A stretch of DNA of 64,000 nt from Euzebya rosea (GCF_003073135.1 NZ_PGDQ01000015.1:118077-182076); one strand, 5' to 3'. Positions 1 through 9,255 are shown, counted from the first letter of the stretch. A program made the numbers and translations. The notes: generated by a model from the sequence alone, not told the origin.

Positions 1-906
1 TCCACCCCGCCCGGGGGCGGGACCGGTGGCACCGGCGGCGTCGTCGAGGCCGGCGCGGGCGTGGCCGCCGGCGGTGCGACGCTGACGTCGATCGCCGGGG
101 TGGGCGAACGCCTGGACCTCGGCAGCGTGGCATGGACGCTGGACGCCGAACCCGTCGTCGTCCTGATCGGCGACGGGGTCTGGTACCGCGACCTCGACAC
201 CGACGCCGACGACGGCGACGACGTCGCGCTGCTGGAGGCCTCGCTGGTCGCGCTCGGCTACGGCGACGACGACCTGACCGTCGACGCCACCTACACCGCG
301 GCCACCGCCAGCGCAGTCGAGGCCTGGGAGGCCGACCTCGGACGCACCGACCCCGACGGCGTTGTCACCACAGACGAGGTGTTCCTGCTCGACGCGCCGG
401 CGACGATCCTGCGCCACGACGCCATCGTCGGAGCCAGCCTGTCCTCGGGTGCCTCGGTGCTGAGCGTCGGCGGCCAGCAGCAGGTCGTCGTGGTCCCCGC
501 CCCCGCCGACGAGGCACGGGACTGGGAGGTCGGCACCGCCGTCACGCTGCTGGTCGACGACCACGAGGTCGGCACCGGCGTGGTCTCGGCCCGCAGCAGC
601 GCCGTGGAGGGCGGCACCGTCGACGCGGTCGGCACCCGCACCCTGCACGTCACCACCGACCTGGACCTGTCGGACCGGCCCGACGGTTCGGCCATCACCG
701 TCAGCCGGATCGCCGACGGTGCCGTCGCCGCGGTCACGGTCCCCGTGGCCGCGCTTGTCGCCGACCCATCCGGCACCCCCGCGGTCAGGGTCGTCGACGA
801 CACCGGCGACACCCTCGTGCCGGTCACCGTCGGCCTCTTGGCCGACGGCCGGGTCGAGATCACCGGCGGCATCGATGCCGGCGTGGAGGTCCGGTTGCCC
901 GGCTGA
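1..906 (+). CDS. Periplasmic adaptor (membrane-fusion) protein of an efflux system, 3' part
   Basis: The frame is open to the left edge, so the N-terminus (signal/membrane anchor and first lipoyl half) lies outside; 301 residues are visible. After a Gly-rich linker comes a stretch like the peptidoglycan-binding-like domain often built into actinobacterial HlyD-type adaptors (LEASLVALGYGDDDLTVDA, followed by an A-V-E-A-W helix). Beta-barrel-like segments follow, and the end (VTVPVAALVADPSGTPAVRV, then a V-T-V-G-L-L-A-D-G-R-V-E-I strand) is typical of the adaptor membrane-proximal domain. Such proteins link a MacB-type ABC permease to the cell envelope; the permease genes would be expected to the left. 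GTG at 61 is an internal codon, not a credible start. Family assignment is by recognition; the substrate is unknown. Confidence 0.75.
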   Translation, partial: STPPGGGTGGTGGVVEAGAGVAAGGATLTSIAGVGERLDLGSVAWTLDAEPVVVLIGDGVWYRDLDTDADDGDDVALLEASLVALGYGDDDLTVDATYTAATASAVEAWEADLGRTDPDGVVTTDEVFLLDAPATILRHDAIVGASLSSGASVLSVGGQQQVVVVPAPADEARDWEVGTAVTLLVDDHEVGTGVVSARSSAVEGGTVDAVGTRTLHVTTDLDLSDRPDGSAITVSRIADGAVAAVTVPVAALVADPSGTPAVRVVDDTGDTLVPVTVGLLADGRVEITGGIDAGVEVRLPG

Positions 907-920
907 CCCGGTCCGCCGGC

Positions 921-3095
921 TCAGCCGCCCCCGTCGTCGGGGTCGTCGTCACCGTCGCGGCCGAGCAGGCCGCCGACGATGCCGCCGTTGGGACCCGGTG
1001 GGTCGTCCGCCGGCGGCGGTGGAGGCGGTGGTGGGGGCACGGTCGTCGGGGGAGGCGGTTCGGGCGCGGCCGACGGCTGGGGCACCGTGGGAACCGGCGC
1101 CGGCGCAGGTCGGGGTGGCTGGGGGTTGGTGACCAGCGACGAGGGGCCTCGCGGTGGCGTCGGGTTGTCCCCGTCGCGTTCGTCGCCCTCGCCCGGCTCG
1201 GGGAACTCGCGCGGTTCCACCCCCTCCAGCAGCACCGGGGCGAGGTCGGCCCAGATCGTGGCCGGCAGCTGCCCGCCGTAGCAGGCCGCCGAGCAGCCCG
1301 GCAGGTTCCGCAGGGGGATGTCGCCGTCGATGTGGCTGACCATCACCGACAGCGCCAGGTCGGGCGTGTAGCCGACGAACCACACCTGCGCGGAGTCCGA
1401 CGTCGTCCCGGTCTTGCCGGCCTGGGGGATGCCGATGTCGGCACGCCGGCCCGTCCCGCCGTCGACGACGTCCTGCAGCGCAAGGTTGGCTCGGCGGGCC
1501 ACGCCGGGCGCCACGGCCCGGTAGCAGCGTCCCAACGCGCCGGGATCGTCGGCGACGTCCCAGCCCTCCGCGCCCATACGGCGGGACCACTGCTCGACGT
1601 CGTCGGGGTCGGGCTGACGCGGATCCGGCGGGAGCAGCGCCTCACCGTCCGGGCCCGTGACCTCCAGCACCAGCCGGGCAGGGCAGGCCACCCCGTCGTT
1701 GGCCAGCGTGCCGAAGGCGCTCGCCATGTCCAGCGCGGTCACCGACGAGGTGCCCAGCACCTGGGTCAGGTCGTTGTCGCGCAGCGTGGACCGGACCCCG
1801 AGCCGGGTCGCCATCTGCGTCATCGGACCCGACCCGACCGCCTCGGCCACCTGCGCGAACACGGTGTTGACCGAGCTGGCCGTCGCCTGCCGCAGCGAGC
1901 ACCGGCCGCCGCAGCCACCGCCCCGCGGGCTCCAGTCGCCGATCGTGATCTGCCCGGGCGCGGCCCACGACGACTCCAGGGTGTAGCCCTGCTCCAGCGC
2001 GGCCGCCAGCGCGAAGACCTTGAACGTCGACCCCGACGGGCGACCGTAGTCGGGGTTCAGCGCCAGGTCGACCTGGGAGACCTCGAACCCCCGTCCCGAC
2101 CATGCCGCCAGGACGTCCCCGGTCGTCGGGTCCAGCGCGACCGCGGCCGGTTCGAACCCGACCTCCTCCGGCAGGTGGTCCACCATCTCCCGCTCCAGGG
2201 CCCACTGCTGGTCCAGCTCCACCGTGGCGGTGATCTGCAGGCCGCCCTTGTACAGCAGGTCCGGCCCGTAGGCGTCCAGCAGCTGGCGGCGGATCTCCTC
2301 CACCAGGTACGGCGCGGCCGGCGCGGAGTTGGTGGCGGGCACGATGCCGAGGGGTTGCAGCCGCGCGGCGTCGGCCGCCGCCTGCTCGACGAAGCCGTAC
2401 CGCACCATCTCGTCGAGCACCCGGTTGCGTCGCTCGAGGGTGCCCTCGGGGTCGTCGATGGGGGAGTAGTCGGCCGGTCGCCCGAGCGTCTGGGCGATCG
2501 TGGCCGCCTGCGCCAGGTCCAGCTCGGCCGCCCCGATCCCGAAGTAGGTGACCGCGGCCGCTTCGGCGCCGTAGGCCCCCTCGCCGAAGTAGGCACGGTT
2601 CAGGTAGGCCTCGAGGATCTCCTCCTTCGACAGGTCCTTCTCCAGCTGCACCGCGAGCACCGCCTCGCGGATCTTGCGGCTGAACGTGCGCTCGGACCCG
2701 GTGAAGGCGTTCTTCACGTACTGCTGGGTGAGGGTCGAGGCACCCTCGCGGATCTCCCGCTCGGACACGTTCTGCCACACCGCACGCACGACGCCGAGCG
2801 GATCGACGCCCTGGTGGTCGTAGAAGCGATGGTCCTCCGTCGCCAGCACGGCGTCCTGCAGGAACGGCGAGATGGCCGCCAGCGGGACGTACTGGTGCTC
2901 GACCTCCGCGGCGAACCGGTACCACGGGGTGCCGTCGCGGTCGAACAGCGACGACGGGCTGCCGAGCTCGCGGGCGGGCGGCAGGCGCCACTCGGTGTTC
3001 AGGGCGAGGTAGCCGGCCCCCACCAGCAGCAACGCCACGATCGCGATCGTCGTGGTCAGCGCGATCGCCAGACGCAACACGAACCGTCGGATCAC
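921..3095 (-). CDS. ponA: Class A penicillin-binding protein (transglycosylase/transpeptidase)
   Basis: Bifunctional peptidoglycan synthase of 724 residues. One N-terminal membrane segment (about residues 7-30) precedes a GT51 glycosyltransferase domain with the catalytic Glu near residue 87 in ATEDHRFYDHQGVD, and the GASTLTQQYVKN and RKIREA motifs. The transpeptidase domain carries S356-T-F-K359, S408-V-N410 and K561-T-G563. The last 100 or so residues are Pro-rich with a poly-Pro run and a Gly/Asp-rich end, as in other actinobacterial class A enzymes. I chose GTG at 3095: it keeps the hydrophobic anchor near the N-terminus, and a TACACT box at 3104-3109 lies 8 bases upstream, fitting a leaderless transcript. 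Longer upstream reading would run into the divergent GNAT gene. Confidence 0.93.
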   Translation of the reverse strand: MIRRFVLRLAIALTTTIAIVALLLVGAGYLALNTEWRLPPARELGSPSSLFDRDGTPWYRFAAEVEHQYVPLAAISPFLQDAVLATEDHRFYDHQGVDPLGVVRAVWQNVSEREIREGASTLTQQYVKNAFTGSERTFSRKIREAVLAVQLEKDLSKEEILEAYLNRAYFGEGAYGAEAAAVTYFGIGAAELDLAQAATIAQTLGRPADYSPIDDPEGTLERRNRVLDEMVRYGFVEQAAADAARLQPLGIVPATNSAPAAPYLVEEIRRQLLDAYGPDLLYKGGLQITATVELDQQWALEREMVDHLPEEVGFEPAAVALDPTTGDVLAAWSGRGFEVSQVDLALNPDYGRPSGSTFKVFALAAALEQGYTLESSWAAPGQITIGDWSPRGGGCGGRCSLRQATASSVNTVFAQVAEAVGSGPMTQMATRLGVRSTLRDNDLTQVLGTSSVTALDMASAFGTLANDGVACPARLVLEVTGPDGEALLPPDPRQPDPDDVEQWSRRMGAEGWDVADDPGALGRCYRAVAPGVARRANLALQDVVDGGTGRRADIGIPQAGKTGTTSDSAQVWFVGYTPDLALSVMVSHIDGDIPLRNLPGCSAACYGGQLPATIWADLAPVLLEGVEPREFPEPGEGDERDGDNPTPPRGPSSLVTNPQPPRPAPAPVPTVPQPSAAPEPPPPTTVPPPPPPPPPADDPPGPNGGIVGGLLGRDGDDDPDDGGG

Positions 3096-3103
3096 CGCCG
3101 TCG

Positions 3104-3190
3104 AGTGTATGACTAGTCCGGATCGTCTCCGACCGGACGGTTGGCCGCTGTCCGGACGTGGGCACGTTAGGTGCTTGCTACAGCTACCGT
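3104..3190. promoter_or_regulatory. Divergent promoter region with two leaderless-type -10 boxes
   Basis: TACACT on the minus strand (3109-3104) ends 8 bases before the GTG of the penicillin-binding protein. TACCGT on the plus strand (3185-3190) ends 8 bases before the ATG of the GNAT gene. Neither start has a Shine-Dalgarno sequence. Inferred from spacing only. Confidence 0.5.
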
Positions 3191-3198
3191 TTCTCCTG

Positions 3199-4131
3199 AT
3201 GAACGACCTTCGCCGTTCCGACAGATCCCCTTCCCACCCCGACGAGGACCCTCGTTCGGTCGACGAGGTGCGCCTGCGCGACGGGTCCCGCATGTGGGTC
3301 CGTCCCATCCGCCCGACCGACCGCAGGCGGATCGAGGAGGGGCTGCAGCTGCTGTCGCCCCGGTCGCGCTACCTGCGGTTCCACAGCGCGGTCCAGCGGC
3401 TGTCGTCCTCGCAGCTGGACTACCTGACGCAGGTCGACCACCACGACCACGAGGCGCTGATCGCGCTGGACCCCGACATCGAGGGGGCGCCGGGGATCGG
3501 CGTGGCGCGCTACATCCGCCTGGCCGACGACCCGACGATCGCCGAGGCGGCCGTCACCGTGCTCGACGACTACCAGGGCCGGGGGATCGGCACGACCCTG
3601 CTGGGCAAGCTCGAGCCGCTCGCGTGGGAGCGCGGCATCCGGACGTTCCGCAACTACGTGCTGGCGGAGAACAAGGCCATGCTGGAGATCTTCGCCCAGC
3701 TCGACGGCACGTTCGTGCGCGAGGAGGCCGGCGTCTATCGCGTCGACGTGCCCATCCCCGAACCCGACGCCGAGCAGCCCGACACCCCGGCCGGGAAGTG
3801 GATCGCCAGCGTGGCCGCATCCCAGCCGGCCGACATGCATGCGTGGGCGTACCCGTTCGGCTGGCTCGTCGAGCGTGCCGACGATGCGGTCCGCCAGCCC
3901 CTGCGGATGATCCGCCGGCTGGTGGAGGAGGGCGCTGAACGTGTCGACGGGGTCCTCAAGGACCGGGCGCTGAAGGACCGGACGCTGAGGAACCGGACGT
4001 CCGACGAGGACGCGGTCGCAGCCACCGCCGAACCCGAGGACCAGCATCGCCGGACCGATGATCGGTCCGGCGACGCGTCGACTCCCCGTGACACGGGGGA
4101 CGAGGACGGGGTCAGAACTCCGTCAGCGTGA
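3199..4131 (+). CDS. GNAT-family N-acetyltransferase with long C-terminal extension
   Basis: Protein of 310 residues. The first 180 residues form a GNAT fold similar to the catalytic part of bacterial protein lysine acetyltransferases: an N-terminal strand with RLRDGSRMWVRPIRPTD, a mid strand with GIGVARYIRL and the acetyl-CoA loop DYQGRGIGTTLL. The last 100 residues are a charged region rich in Arg/Asp without a recognised domain. ATG at 3199 was chosen because it starts just before the fold and sits 8 bases after TACCGT. Its 3' end holds a perfect 27-bp palindrome and overlaps the convergent gene by 20 bases. The substrate is not known; a protein-acetylating role is a family-based guess. 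Confidence 0.8.
   Translation: MNDLRRSDRSPSHPDEDPRSVDEVRLRDGSRMWVRPIRPTDRRRIEEGLQLLSPRSRYLRFHSAVQRLSSSQLDYLTQVDHHDHEALIALDPDIEGAPGIGVARYIRLADDPTIAEAAVTVLDDYQGRGIGTTLLGKLEPLAWERGIRTFRNYVLAENKAMLEIFAQLDGTFVREEAGVYRVDVPIPEPDAEQPDTPAGKWIASVAASQPADMHAWAYPFGWLVERADDAVRQPLRMIRRLVEEGAERVDGVLKDRALKDRTLRNRTSDEDAVAATAEPEDQHRRTDDRSGDASTPRDTGDEDGVRTPSA
4047..4073. terminator. Perfect 27-bp palindrome near the convergent 3' ends (candidate bidirectional terminator)
   Basis: TCGCCGGACCGAT is followed by a single G and its exact reverse complement. The hairpin lies inside the last codons of the GNAT gene, about 40 bases beyond the convergent gene's stop. There is no T-run. A second short GC hairpin is at 4084-4098. 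Confidence 0.5.
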
Positions 4132-5305
4132 TCTCGTAGGGCCCGTAGCCGCTGGCGAACGCCGTGGCGACAACCGTGTAGGTCCCCGGCTGGTCGATGG
4201 TGTACTCCAGCCGGGCGTTGAGCCCCTCGCCGCCGTCGTCGTCCTGGGCGACCTCGGTGCCGTCCGGGCCGATCAGGCGCAGCAGGGGGTCGGTGCGCTC
4301 GTTGGTGCCGACCATGTCGATGCGGATGCGCTGGCCGACGACGCCCTCGTACTCGTAGGAGATCTCCGGCACGGCCTCCGACAGCTCGTCGGTGTCGGTC
4401 AGCACCGACGGGAAGGTCAGCGTGATCTCGAACGGGCCGGTCGTGCCGGCGAAGGAGGTGGCCTCGATCCGGTACTGCCCGTCGGCCGGCAGCGTCGTGG
4501 AGATCCGGGAGTTGCGGCTCTCGGAGAAGTCGAAGTCGTCGTTCTCCTCGACGAGCGCTCCCGACGGGTCGTAGAGGCGCAGCACGGGGTCGAGGCTGTC
4601 GGCCAGGGCGATCATGGAGATCTCCACGGCCGCGCCAGAGGTGGCGTCGAAGAAGAAGTCGACCGACGGGGCGGCGCTGGTGATCTCACCGTTGGCGCTC
4701 TCGCCCATTGACATGTCGTCGGATCCGCCCGGCGGGGCAGCCGGTGCGGTCGTGGCCTCGGTGGCCTCGGGGATCGACGGCGCGGGGGGTGGGGTCGGTG
4801 CGGGCGGCGCCGGCGGCACCTCCTCCGACGTGGCCTCCGTGGCCGGATCGGTCGCCGCCTCCTCCGTGGTGGCCGCCTCGGTCGCCTCGGTGGCGTCCTC
4901 GGTCGAGGCCTCGGTCGTGGCCACGGCCACGGGTTCGTCGTCGTCTCCGCTGAGCAGGAAGAACGCGCCGACGCCGCCACCGATGATCACCAGCGCGGCG
5001 ATGATGCCGAAGATGATGGGGGCGTTGCTCTTCTTGGGGGGCTGGAAGTCACCGCCGCCGAAGCCGGGAGGGCCACCGAAGCCGGGAGGTCCACCCGGAG
5101 GGGGACCGCCGAAGCCCTGCGGGGGCTGCCCACCGGGCGGCTGCTGGCCCCCCGGGGGCTGGCCGCCGAATCCCTGACCGCCGAAGCCGGGCGGGGGCCC
5201 GCCGAAGCCGGGTGGTTGCCCGCCGGGTGGCGGTGGCTGGCCTGCGGGGTCGTACCCCCCTTGCGGGGGCTGCTGCCCGAACGGTGGCGGTGGCTGGTTC
5301 GACAC
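4112..5305 (-). CDS. Membrane-anchored protein with two PPC-like beta domains
   Basis: Protein of 397 residues. An N-terminal cytoplasmic tail of about 95 residues is made of P/G/Q/F repeats (GFGGPPPG type). One membrane segment follows (IIFGIIAALVIIGGGVGAFF), then a Thr/Glu/Ala-rich linker and two domains of about 100 residues resembling bacterial pre-peptidase C-terminal domains: each carries a DPVLRLYDPSG or DPLLRLIGPDG strand followed by an acidic loop and a G-Y/T-Y-T-I/V-V motif. Such domains bind or stabilise at the cell surface. GTG at 5305 is supported by an AGAGAGG ribosome site about 8 bases upstream. No protease domain is attached, so it is not simply a peptidase tail. Function unknown. 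Confidence 0.8.
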   Translation of the reverse strand: MSNQPPPPFGQQPPQGGYDPAGQPPPPGGQPPGFGGPPPGFGGQGFGGQPPGGQQPPGGQPPQGFGGPPPGGPPGFGGPPGFGGGDFQPPKKSNAPIIFGIIAALVIIGGGVGAFFLLSGDDDEPVAVATTEASTEDATEATEAATTEEAATDPATEATSEEVPPAPPAPTPPPAPSIPEATEATTAPAAPPGGSDDMSMGESANGEITSAAPSVDFFFDATSGAAVEISMIALADSLDPVLRLYDPSGALVEENDDFDFSESRNSRISTTLPADGQYRIEATSFAGTTGPFEITLTFPSVLTDTDELSEAVPEISYEYEGVVGQRIRIDMVGTNERTDPLLRLIGPDGTEVAQDDDGGEGLNARLEYTIDQPGTYTVVATAFASGYGPYEITLTEF

Positions 5306-5431
5306 GTGATACCTCTCTGTCCCTCTGGGCGGGTGCGCCCAGTGCGCAACCTGCCGCGTATGGACCGCCAGTGCAAGGTGGCGTCACGGCCGCAAGGGAT
5401 TCAGAAGGATTGCGCTGAGGACCCGGCCGCG

Positions 5432-7048
5432 TCAGGTCCGCGGTGCCGCGATGACCCCCGGGACGCCGGCCCCGACCGGGTCGTCGACATGGGCCAGCTC
5501 CGCCAGGTCCCGGCCCGCGCAGGCCTGCTCGAACCGCGCCAGATGGGTCTTGACGCGCTCGACCGCGTACTGGGGGGACTGCTCCCGGGCGATCATGAAC
5601 GGCCAGTCCGACGCCTGGAGCATCACCAGCTGTCGCCACGCCGCGTCGCGCGACGGACCCGCGGGAAGGGTCAGGAACCGTGCCTCGGCATCGCGGATGG
5701 CCGACCAGATCCAGCGGGTCTCGTCGGTCACCCATGCCGCATGGCCCTTGCCCCAGCCCCACGAGGACTCCGGCAGCGCCAGCCGGGTCGTCGGCGGCTG
5801 GTCGTCGAGGCGGCGCCGCAGCGTCGTCGGCTGCACGTTGGGGGCCGCGGCCAGTCCGCGCAGCACCGCCTCCAGCCACTGCGGGCCCTCGTACCACCAG
5901 TGGCCGAACAGCTCGGTGTCGTAGGCCGCGACCACGGTGGCGCCGTCGGGTCGTGGGTCGAGGTGGCGGCGGACCAGCGCGACGAAGTCCTCGGCGTGGG
6001 CACGAACCCGCTCGGCGGCGACCTCGGGCCGGTACGGCTGCTTGGACAGCGACGTGGTGTCGGTGACCCGCCAGGACTTGAAGCCGCCCTCGAGGTCGAT
6101 CATGTGGAAGTCGCGGTACCACTCGTCGGCCGGGTACCCACCATGGGGGTTCCACACCGCGTAGGAGACCGCCAGGTTGCGGCCGAACGCGGCGACGTCG
6201 GAGTCGCCGATCCAGACCGGTCCGTCCAGCACGTCGAGGGGGTCGCCGACGGGGTGCATGACCCCGGCGAGGGTCGACCAGTCCCGCTGCGGCGCACCGG
6301 CGGCCCGGGCCAGGGTCGGGCCGTCGAGGACGAGGTGGTCCACGCCGGCCTCGGCCCAGAACGCCTCCAGACCCGGCAGGTCGGCCTCGGAGGGACGAAG
6401 GATCGGGGTGCCGTCGGGCATGACGTGCTGCGGTGGTGCCGTCGGGTCGCCCACCCGGCCGGCGGGCCGGTAGCCGCACTCGGGGGTCCACACGCCGGTC
6501 GGGCGGTGGCCGAACAGCCGCTCGCCCGTCGCCAGCCCGTCGGCGATCTGGCCACGGATCAGGTCGGGGGAGTCCATCAACGGCAGGTAGGGGTGGGTGG
6601 CCGGCCCGCCGAGCAGCTCGATCACGCCGGCGTCGGCGAGGCGGGCCAGGGGGGCGACCAACCCCTCGGCCAGCAACCCGTCCTCGAGCTGCTCCAGCAG
6701 GCGGGACTGGCGGGCCCAGTGATGGGTCCACACCGCCCCGAGGGCGGCCTTGTCGTGGACCGGTGCGGCGGACCGGGTCCACTGCAGGTCCAGCAGTCGA
6801 CGGCCGAGCCAGCCGTGGAACTCGCCCAGCAGGTACGGGTCGGCCATCTGCTCGGCCAGCACCGGGGTGATGCCGAGCGTCAGCAGGTCACGGTGCCCGT
6901 CGGCCGCCAGCCGCTCCAGCACGTCGATCAGCGGCAGGTAGGACTCCGACCACGACTGGAACAGCCACTCCTCGCCCACCGGGAAGGTGCCGTTGCGTCG
7001 GAACCAGGGCAGGTGGCTGTGCAGCACGAACGCCACGGACCGGCTCAT
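5432..7048 (-). CDS. GH57 family 1,4-alpha-glucan branching enzyme
   Basis: 538 residues, close to the length of known GH57 branching enzymes. All five GH57 conserved regions can be found: HSHLPW (residue 10 on), GGPATHPYLPL (about 148), GVWTPECGY with the nucleophile Glu190, AAYDTELFGHWWYEG with the likely acid/base Asp377, and SSWGWGKGHAAWV near 420. Known relatives introduce alpha-1,6 branches in glycogen or in methylglucose/methylmannose polysaccharides; the M. tuberculosis relative is Rv3031. The methyltransferase at 10819 and EtfBA at 13098 keep the mycobacterial neighbourhood, but here an AraC regulator, a hydrolase and an acyl-CoA synthetase are interposed. ATG at 7048 begins just before the first motif, so the start is secure, though no clear ribosome site is seen. 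Confidence 0.9.
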   Translation of the reverse strand: MSRSVAFVLHSHLPWFRRNGTFPVGEEWLFQSWSESYLPLIDVLERLAADGHRDLLTLGITPVLAEQMADPYLLGEFHGWLGRRLLDLQWTRSAAPVHDKAALGAVWTHHWARQSRLLEQLEDGLLAEGLVAPLARLADAGVIELLGGPATHPYLPLMDSPDLIRGQIADGLATGERLFGHRPTGVWTPECGYRPAGRVGDPTAPPQHVMPDGTPILRPSEADLPGLEAFWAEAGVDHLVLDGPTLARAAGAPQRDWSTLAGVMHPVGDPLDVLDGPVWIGDSDVAAFGRNLAVSYAVWNPHGGYPADEWYRDFHMIDLEGGFKSWRVTDTTSLSKQPYRPEVAAERVRAHAEDFVALVRRHLDPRPDGATVVAAYDTELFGHWWYEGPQWLEAVLRGLAAAPNVQPTTLRRRLDDQPPTTRLALPESSWGWGKGHAAWVTDETRWIWSAIRDAEARFLTLPAGPSRDAAWRQLVMLQASDWPFMIAREQSPQYAVERVKTHLARFEQACAGRDLAELAHVDDPVGAGVPGVIAAPRT

Positions 7049-7165
7049 CGGCGAGGACGTCCGCGGTCGACGGGCGCGCGATCGATCGGCCCGTGGGGGA
7101 GGCGGCGCGGGGAAGGCATGGACATCGGAGGGTAACCCGGACGACCCTCGGGCCCGATTCCGGGT

Positions 7166-8095
7166 TCAGCGCGTCGAGGCGCGGGAGGCCGACGGGGTCG
7201 TGCCGAACGCCCTGCGGAACTGCCGGCTGAGGGTCGCGGCGTCGGTGAAGCCCCAGCGGAACGCGATCGTCGTGATCGTGGTGTCGTCCATCGCGGGGTC
7301 GGCCAGGTCGGCGCGCACCCGCTCGAGCCGTCGACGGCGGATGGTCGAGGCCACGGTGCTGTCGGTCTCCGCGAACGCCGTATGCAGCCAGCGGGGCGAC
7401 ACCCCCAGGCGGTCGGCGATGTGGCCGGGCGACAACGACGGGTCGTCCAGCGAACCCTCGATGATCGAGACGGCCGCCCGGACCAGCCGATCGTGTCGCG
7501 TGCCGGGGCCGTCCCCGGGCCGCACCGCCCGGCGGAGCAGGTCCAGTGCGACGTCGACCACGAACCCGGCCTGTGCCGCCGGGACCTGGCGGGCGAGCCC
7601 CGCGAGGGCGCGCATGTGGCTGGTGAGCAGGCCGGTCATGGCCCGCGTCGCCGGGAGGTCGATCGGACCCGGCGACACCCCGCGCAGCCGATCGGCGGGG
7701 AGCAACAACGTCAGCTTGTGCAGCGGCTCGATGACCCGGAACGACGCGGGAAGGCCCGACCGCCACAGCAACGCGTCGCCGGCCCGCAGGTCCACGGCCA
7801 CGTCGCCCTGACGGACCTGTTCGCGACCCTCCAGCACGACCAGCAGCCCGACGTGTTCGTCGTCGACCCCCGTCCGCAGGGGCCGCCGTCGCCCGGCCAG
7901 CAGGCCGCTGTGGCATTCCACGAGGGCGCCGTCGGCCAGCTCGTGGGACGTCAGGTGGCACTCGACCGGGACCCCCTCCACGAAGTCGAGGTCCCACGGC
8001 AGGTGGGTGCGGCCGAGCGCCTCGCGAACCCCGTCCGCCCGCTCGACCACGGGCAGGTCGTCGGTCGTCCAGTCCGGGGCCACGGTGGCCGTCAC
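7166..8095 (-). CDS. AraC-family transcriptional regulator
   Basis: 309 residues. The N-terminal half resembles the AraC-binding-like cupin sensor domain (GDVAVDLRAGDALLWRSG around residue 95). The C-terminal 100 residues form the double helix-turn-helix, with LSPGHIADRLGVSPRWLH as the first and AFRWGFTDAATLSRQFRRAF as the second recognition helix. It is transcribed away from the hydrolase gene at 8255, so it may control that gene and the acyl-CoA synthetase behind it. GTG at 8095 has AGGAGG about 12 bases upstream, slightly distant. Inducer unknown. Confidence 0.88.
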   Translation of the reverse strand: MTATVAPDWTTDDLPVVERADGVREALGRTHLPWDLDFVEGVPVECHLTSHELADGALVECHSGLLAGRRRPLRTGVDDEHVGLLVVLEGREQVRQGDVAVDLRAGDALLWRSGLPASFRVIEPLHKLTLLLPADRLRGVSPGPIDLPATRAMTGLLTSHMRALAGLARQVPAAQAGFVVDVALDLLRRAVRPGDGPGTRHDRLVRAAVSIIEGSLDDPSLSPGHIADRLGVSPRWLHTAFAETDSTVASTIRRRRLERVRADLADPAMDDTTITTIAFRWGFTDAATLSRQFRRAFGTTPSASRASTR

Positions 8096-8167
8096 GTGCG
8101 CGAGAACCCTCCTGCTGGCGGCGTCGGCTCGCCGCCTGTTCGCCCAGTGTCAAGGATCGTGCGCTGC

Positions 8168-8186
8168 GCGACAAGCGTCGTGTCGC
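8168..8186. promoter_or_regulatory. Inverted repeat between divergent AraC regulator and hydrolase genes
   Basis: GCGACA, seven bases, then TGTCGC lies in the 159-bp divergent region. It could be an operator, but the arms are short and AraC proteins usually bind direct repeats, so support is weak. Confidence 0.25.
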
Positions 8187-8254
8187 TGGCCGGCGGAGGC
8201 TGCGACCACGGGCCGATCCCGTCCCGCGCGACCCACGACGCAGGAGGACCAGCA

Positions 8255-9151
8255 GTGCGACACGACATCGAGTTCACCACCACCGACCGGGTGACCCTCA
8301 GGGGGTGGCGATACGACGCGGAGGGCGTGGAGGGGCCAGCCCCGACCGTGGTGATGGCCCACGGCTTCTCCGCCACCAAGGAGATGTACCTCGACGACTT
8401 CGCCGAGACCTTCGCGGCGGCCGGGCTGGGCGTGGTCGTCTTCGACCACCGCGGCTTCGGCGACAGCGAGGGCGAACCCCGCCAGCACATCGATCCGCGC
8501 CTGCAGATCAACGACTACCGCGACGCCATCACCTGGGCGCAGCAGCAGGACGCCGTCGACGCCGACCGGATCGGCATCTGGGGATCCAGCTACGCGGGTG
8601 GCCACGTCCTCGTCGTCGGAGCCATCGACCGACGCGTCAAGTGCGTCGTGTCACAGGTCCCGCTCACCTACGGGCTGGAGTCGGCCCGCCGCCTCATCCG
8701 GGGCGACATGTGGGCGGGCCTGCGGGAGGGCTTCGACGCCGACCGCGCCGCCCGCATGGCGGGACAGCCACCGGCCGTGATGCCCGTGACCGCTCCCGAG
8801 GGCGAACCGTGCGCGCTGCCGACCGCCGACACGTACGGGTTCTTCACGGGGCTTTCGCCCGACCGCGGCAAGGGCTGGCGCAACGAGGTGACGCTGCACT
8901 CCGTGGAGCTGTTCACCGAGTACGAGCCGGCCGAGTACATCGCACGGATCTCGCCCACCCCCCTGCTGCTGGTCGCCGCCCGCGGCGACCACCTGACCCC
9001 CTTCGACCTGGCCGCACGTGCCTACGAGGAGGCGCTGGAGCCCAAGCGCTTCCTGGCGCTCGACGGCGGCCACTTCGACGCCTACGTCGACGAGGCGTTC
9101 GCCGTCAACGCCCCTGCTCAGCGCGACTGGTTCGTCCAGCACCTCACCTGA
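8255..9151 (+). CDS. Alpha/beta-fold hydrolase
   Basis: 298 residues, a complete alpha/beta hydrolase of the dienelactone-hydrolase/COG1073 type. Visible are the oxyanion region VVMAHGFSATKEMYL (about 31), a DHRGFGDSEG segment (about 65), the nucleophile elbow WGSSYAGG (about 110), the acid in ARGDHLTPFD (about 250) and the catalytic His in DGGHFDAY (about 275). The start is well supported: AGGAGG at 8242-8247 lies 7 bases before GTG at 8255. It is followed by a strong hairpin, so the acyl-CoA synthetase 105 bases on probably has its own promoter. The ester or amide substrate cannot be told. Confidence 0.88.
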   Translation: MRHDIEFTTTDRVTLRGWRYDAEGVEGPAPTVVMAHGFSATKEMYLDDFAETFAAAGLGVVVFDHRGFGDSEGEPRQHIDPRLQINDYRDAITWAQQQDAVDADRIGIWGSSYAGGHVLVVGAIDRRVKCVVSQVPLTYGLESARRLIRGDMWAGLREGFDADRAARMAGQPPAVMPVTAPEGEPCALPTADTYGFFTGLSPDRGKGWRNEVTLHSVELFTEYEPAEYIARISPTPLLLVAARGDHLTPFDLAARAYEEALEPKRFLALDGGHFDAYVDEAFAVNAPAQRDWFVQHLT

Positions 9152-9165
9152 GCACGTTCTGGCTT

Positions 9166-9193
9166 CGCGGACCCGGGCCCCTTCGGGTCCGCG
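9166..9193 (+). terminator. GC-rich hairpin after the hydrolase gene
   Basis: CGCGGACCCG pairs with CGGGTCCGCG across an 8-base loop, 15 bases after the stop codon. No T-run follows, as is usual for actinobacterial terminators. Confidence 0.6.
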
Positions 9194-9255
9194 AGGCACT
9201 AGGGTTCGCTCCGTTCGCCGCGACACGAGCACCTGCACATCTGGAGGGCATCCAC

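Noticed and set aside
132..3116. A 994-residue plus-strand open frame across the adaptor and penicillin-binding-protein genes
   Set aside because: It is Arg-rich, lacks any domain and lies antisense or out of frame to two clear genes; long shadow frames are expected at this G+C content.
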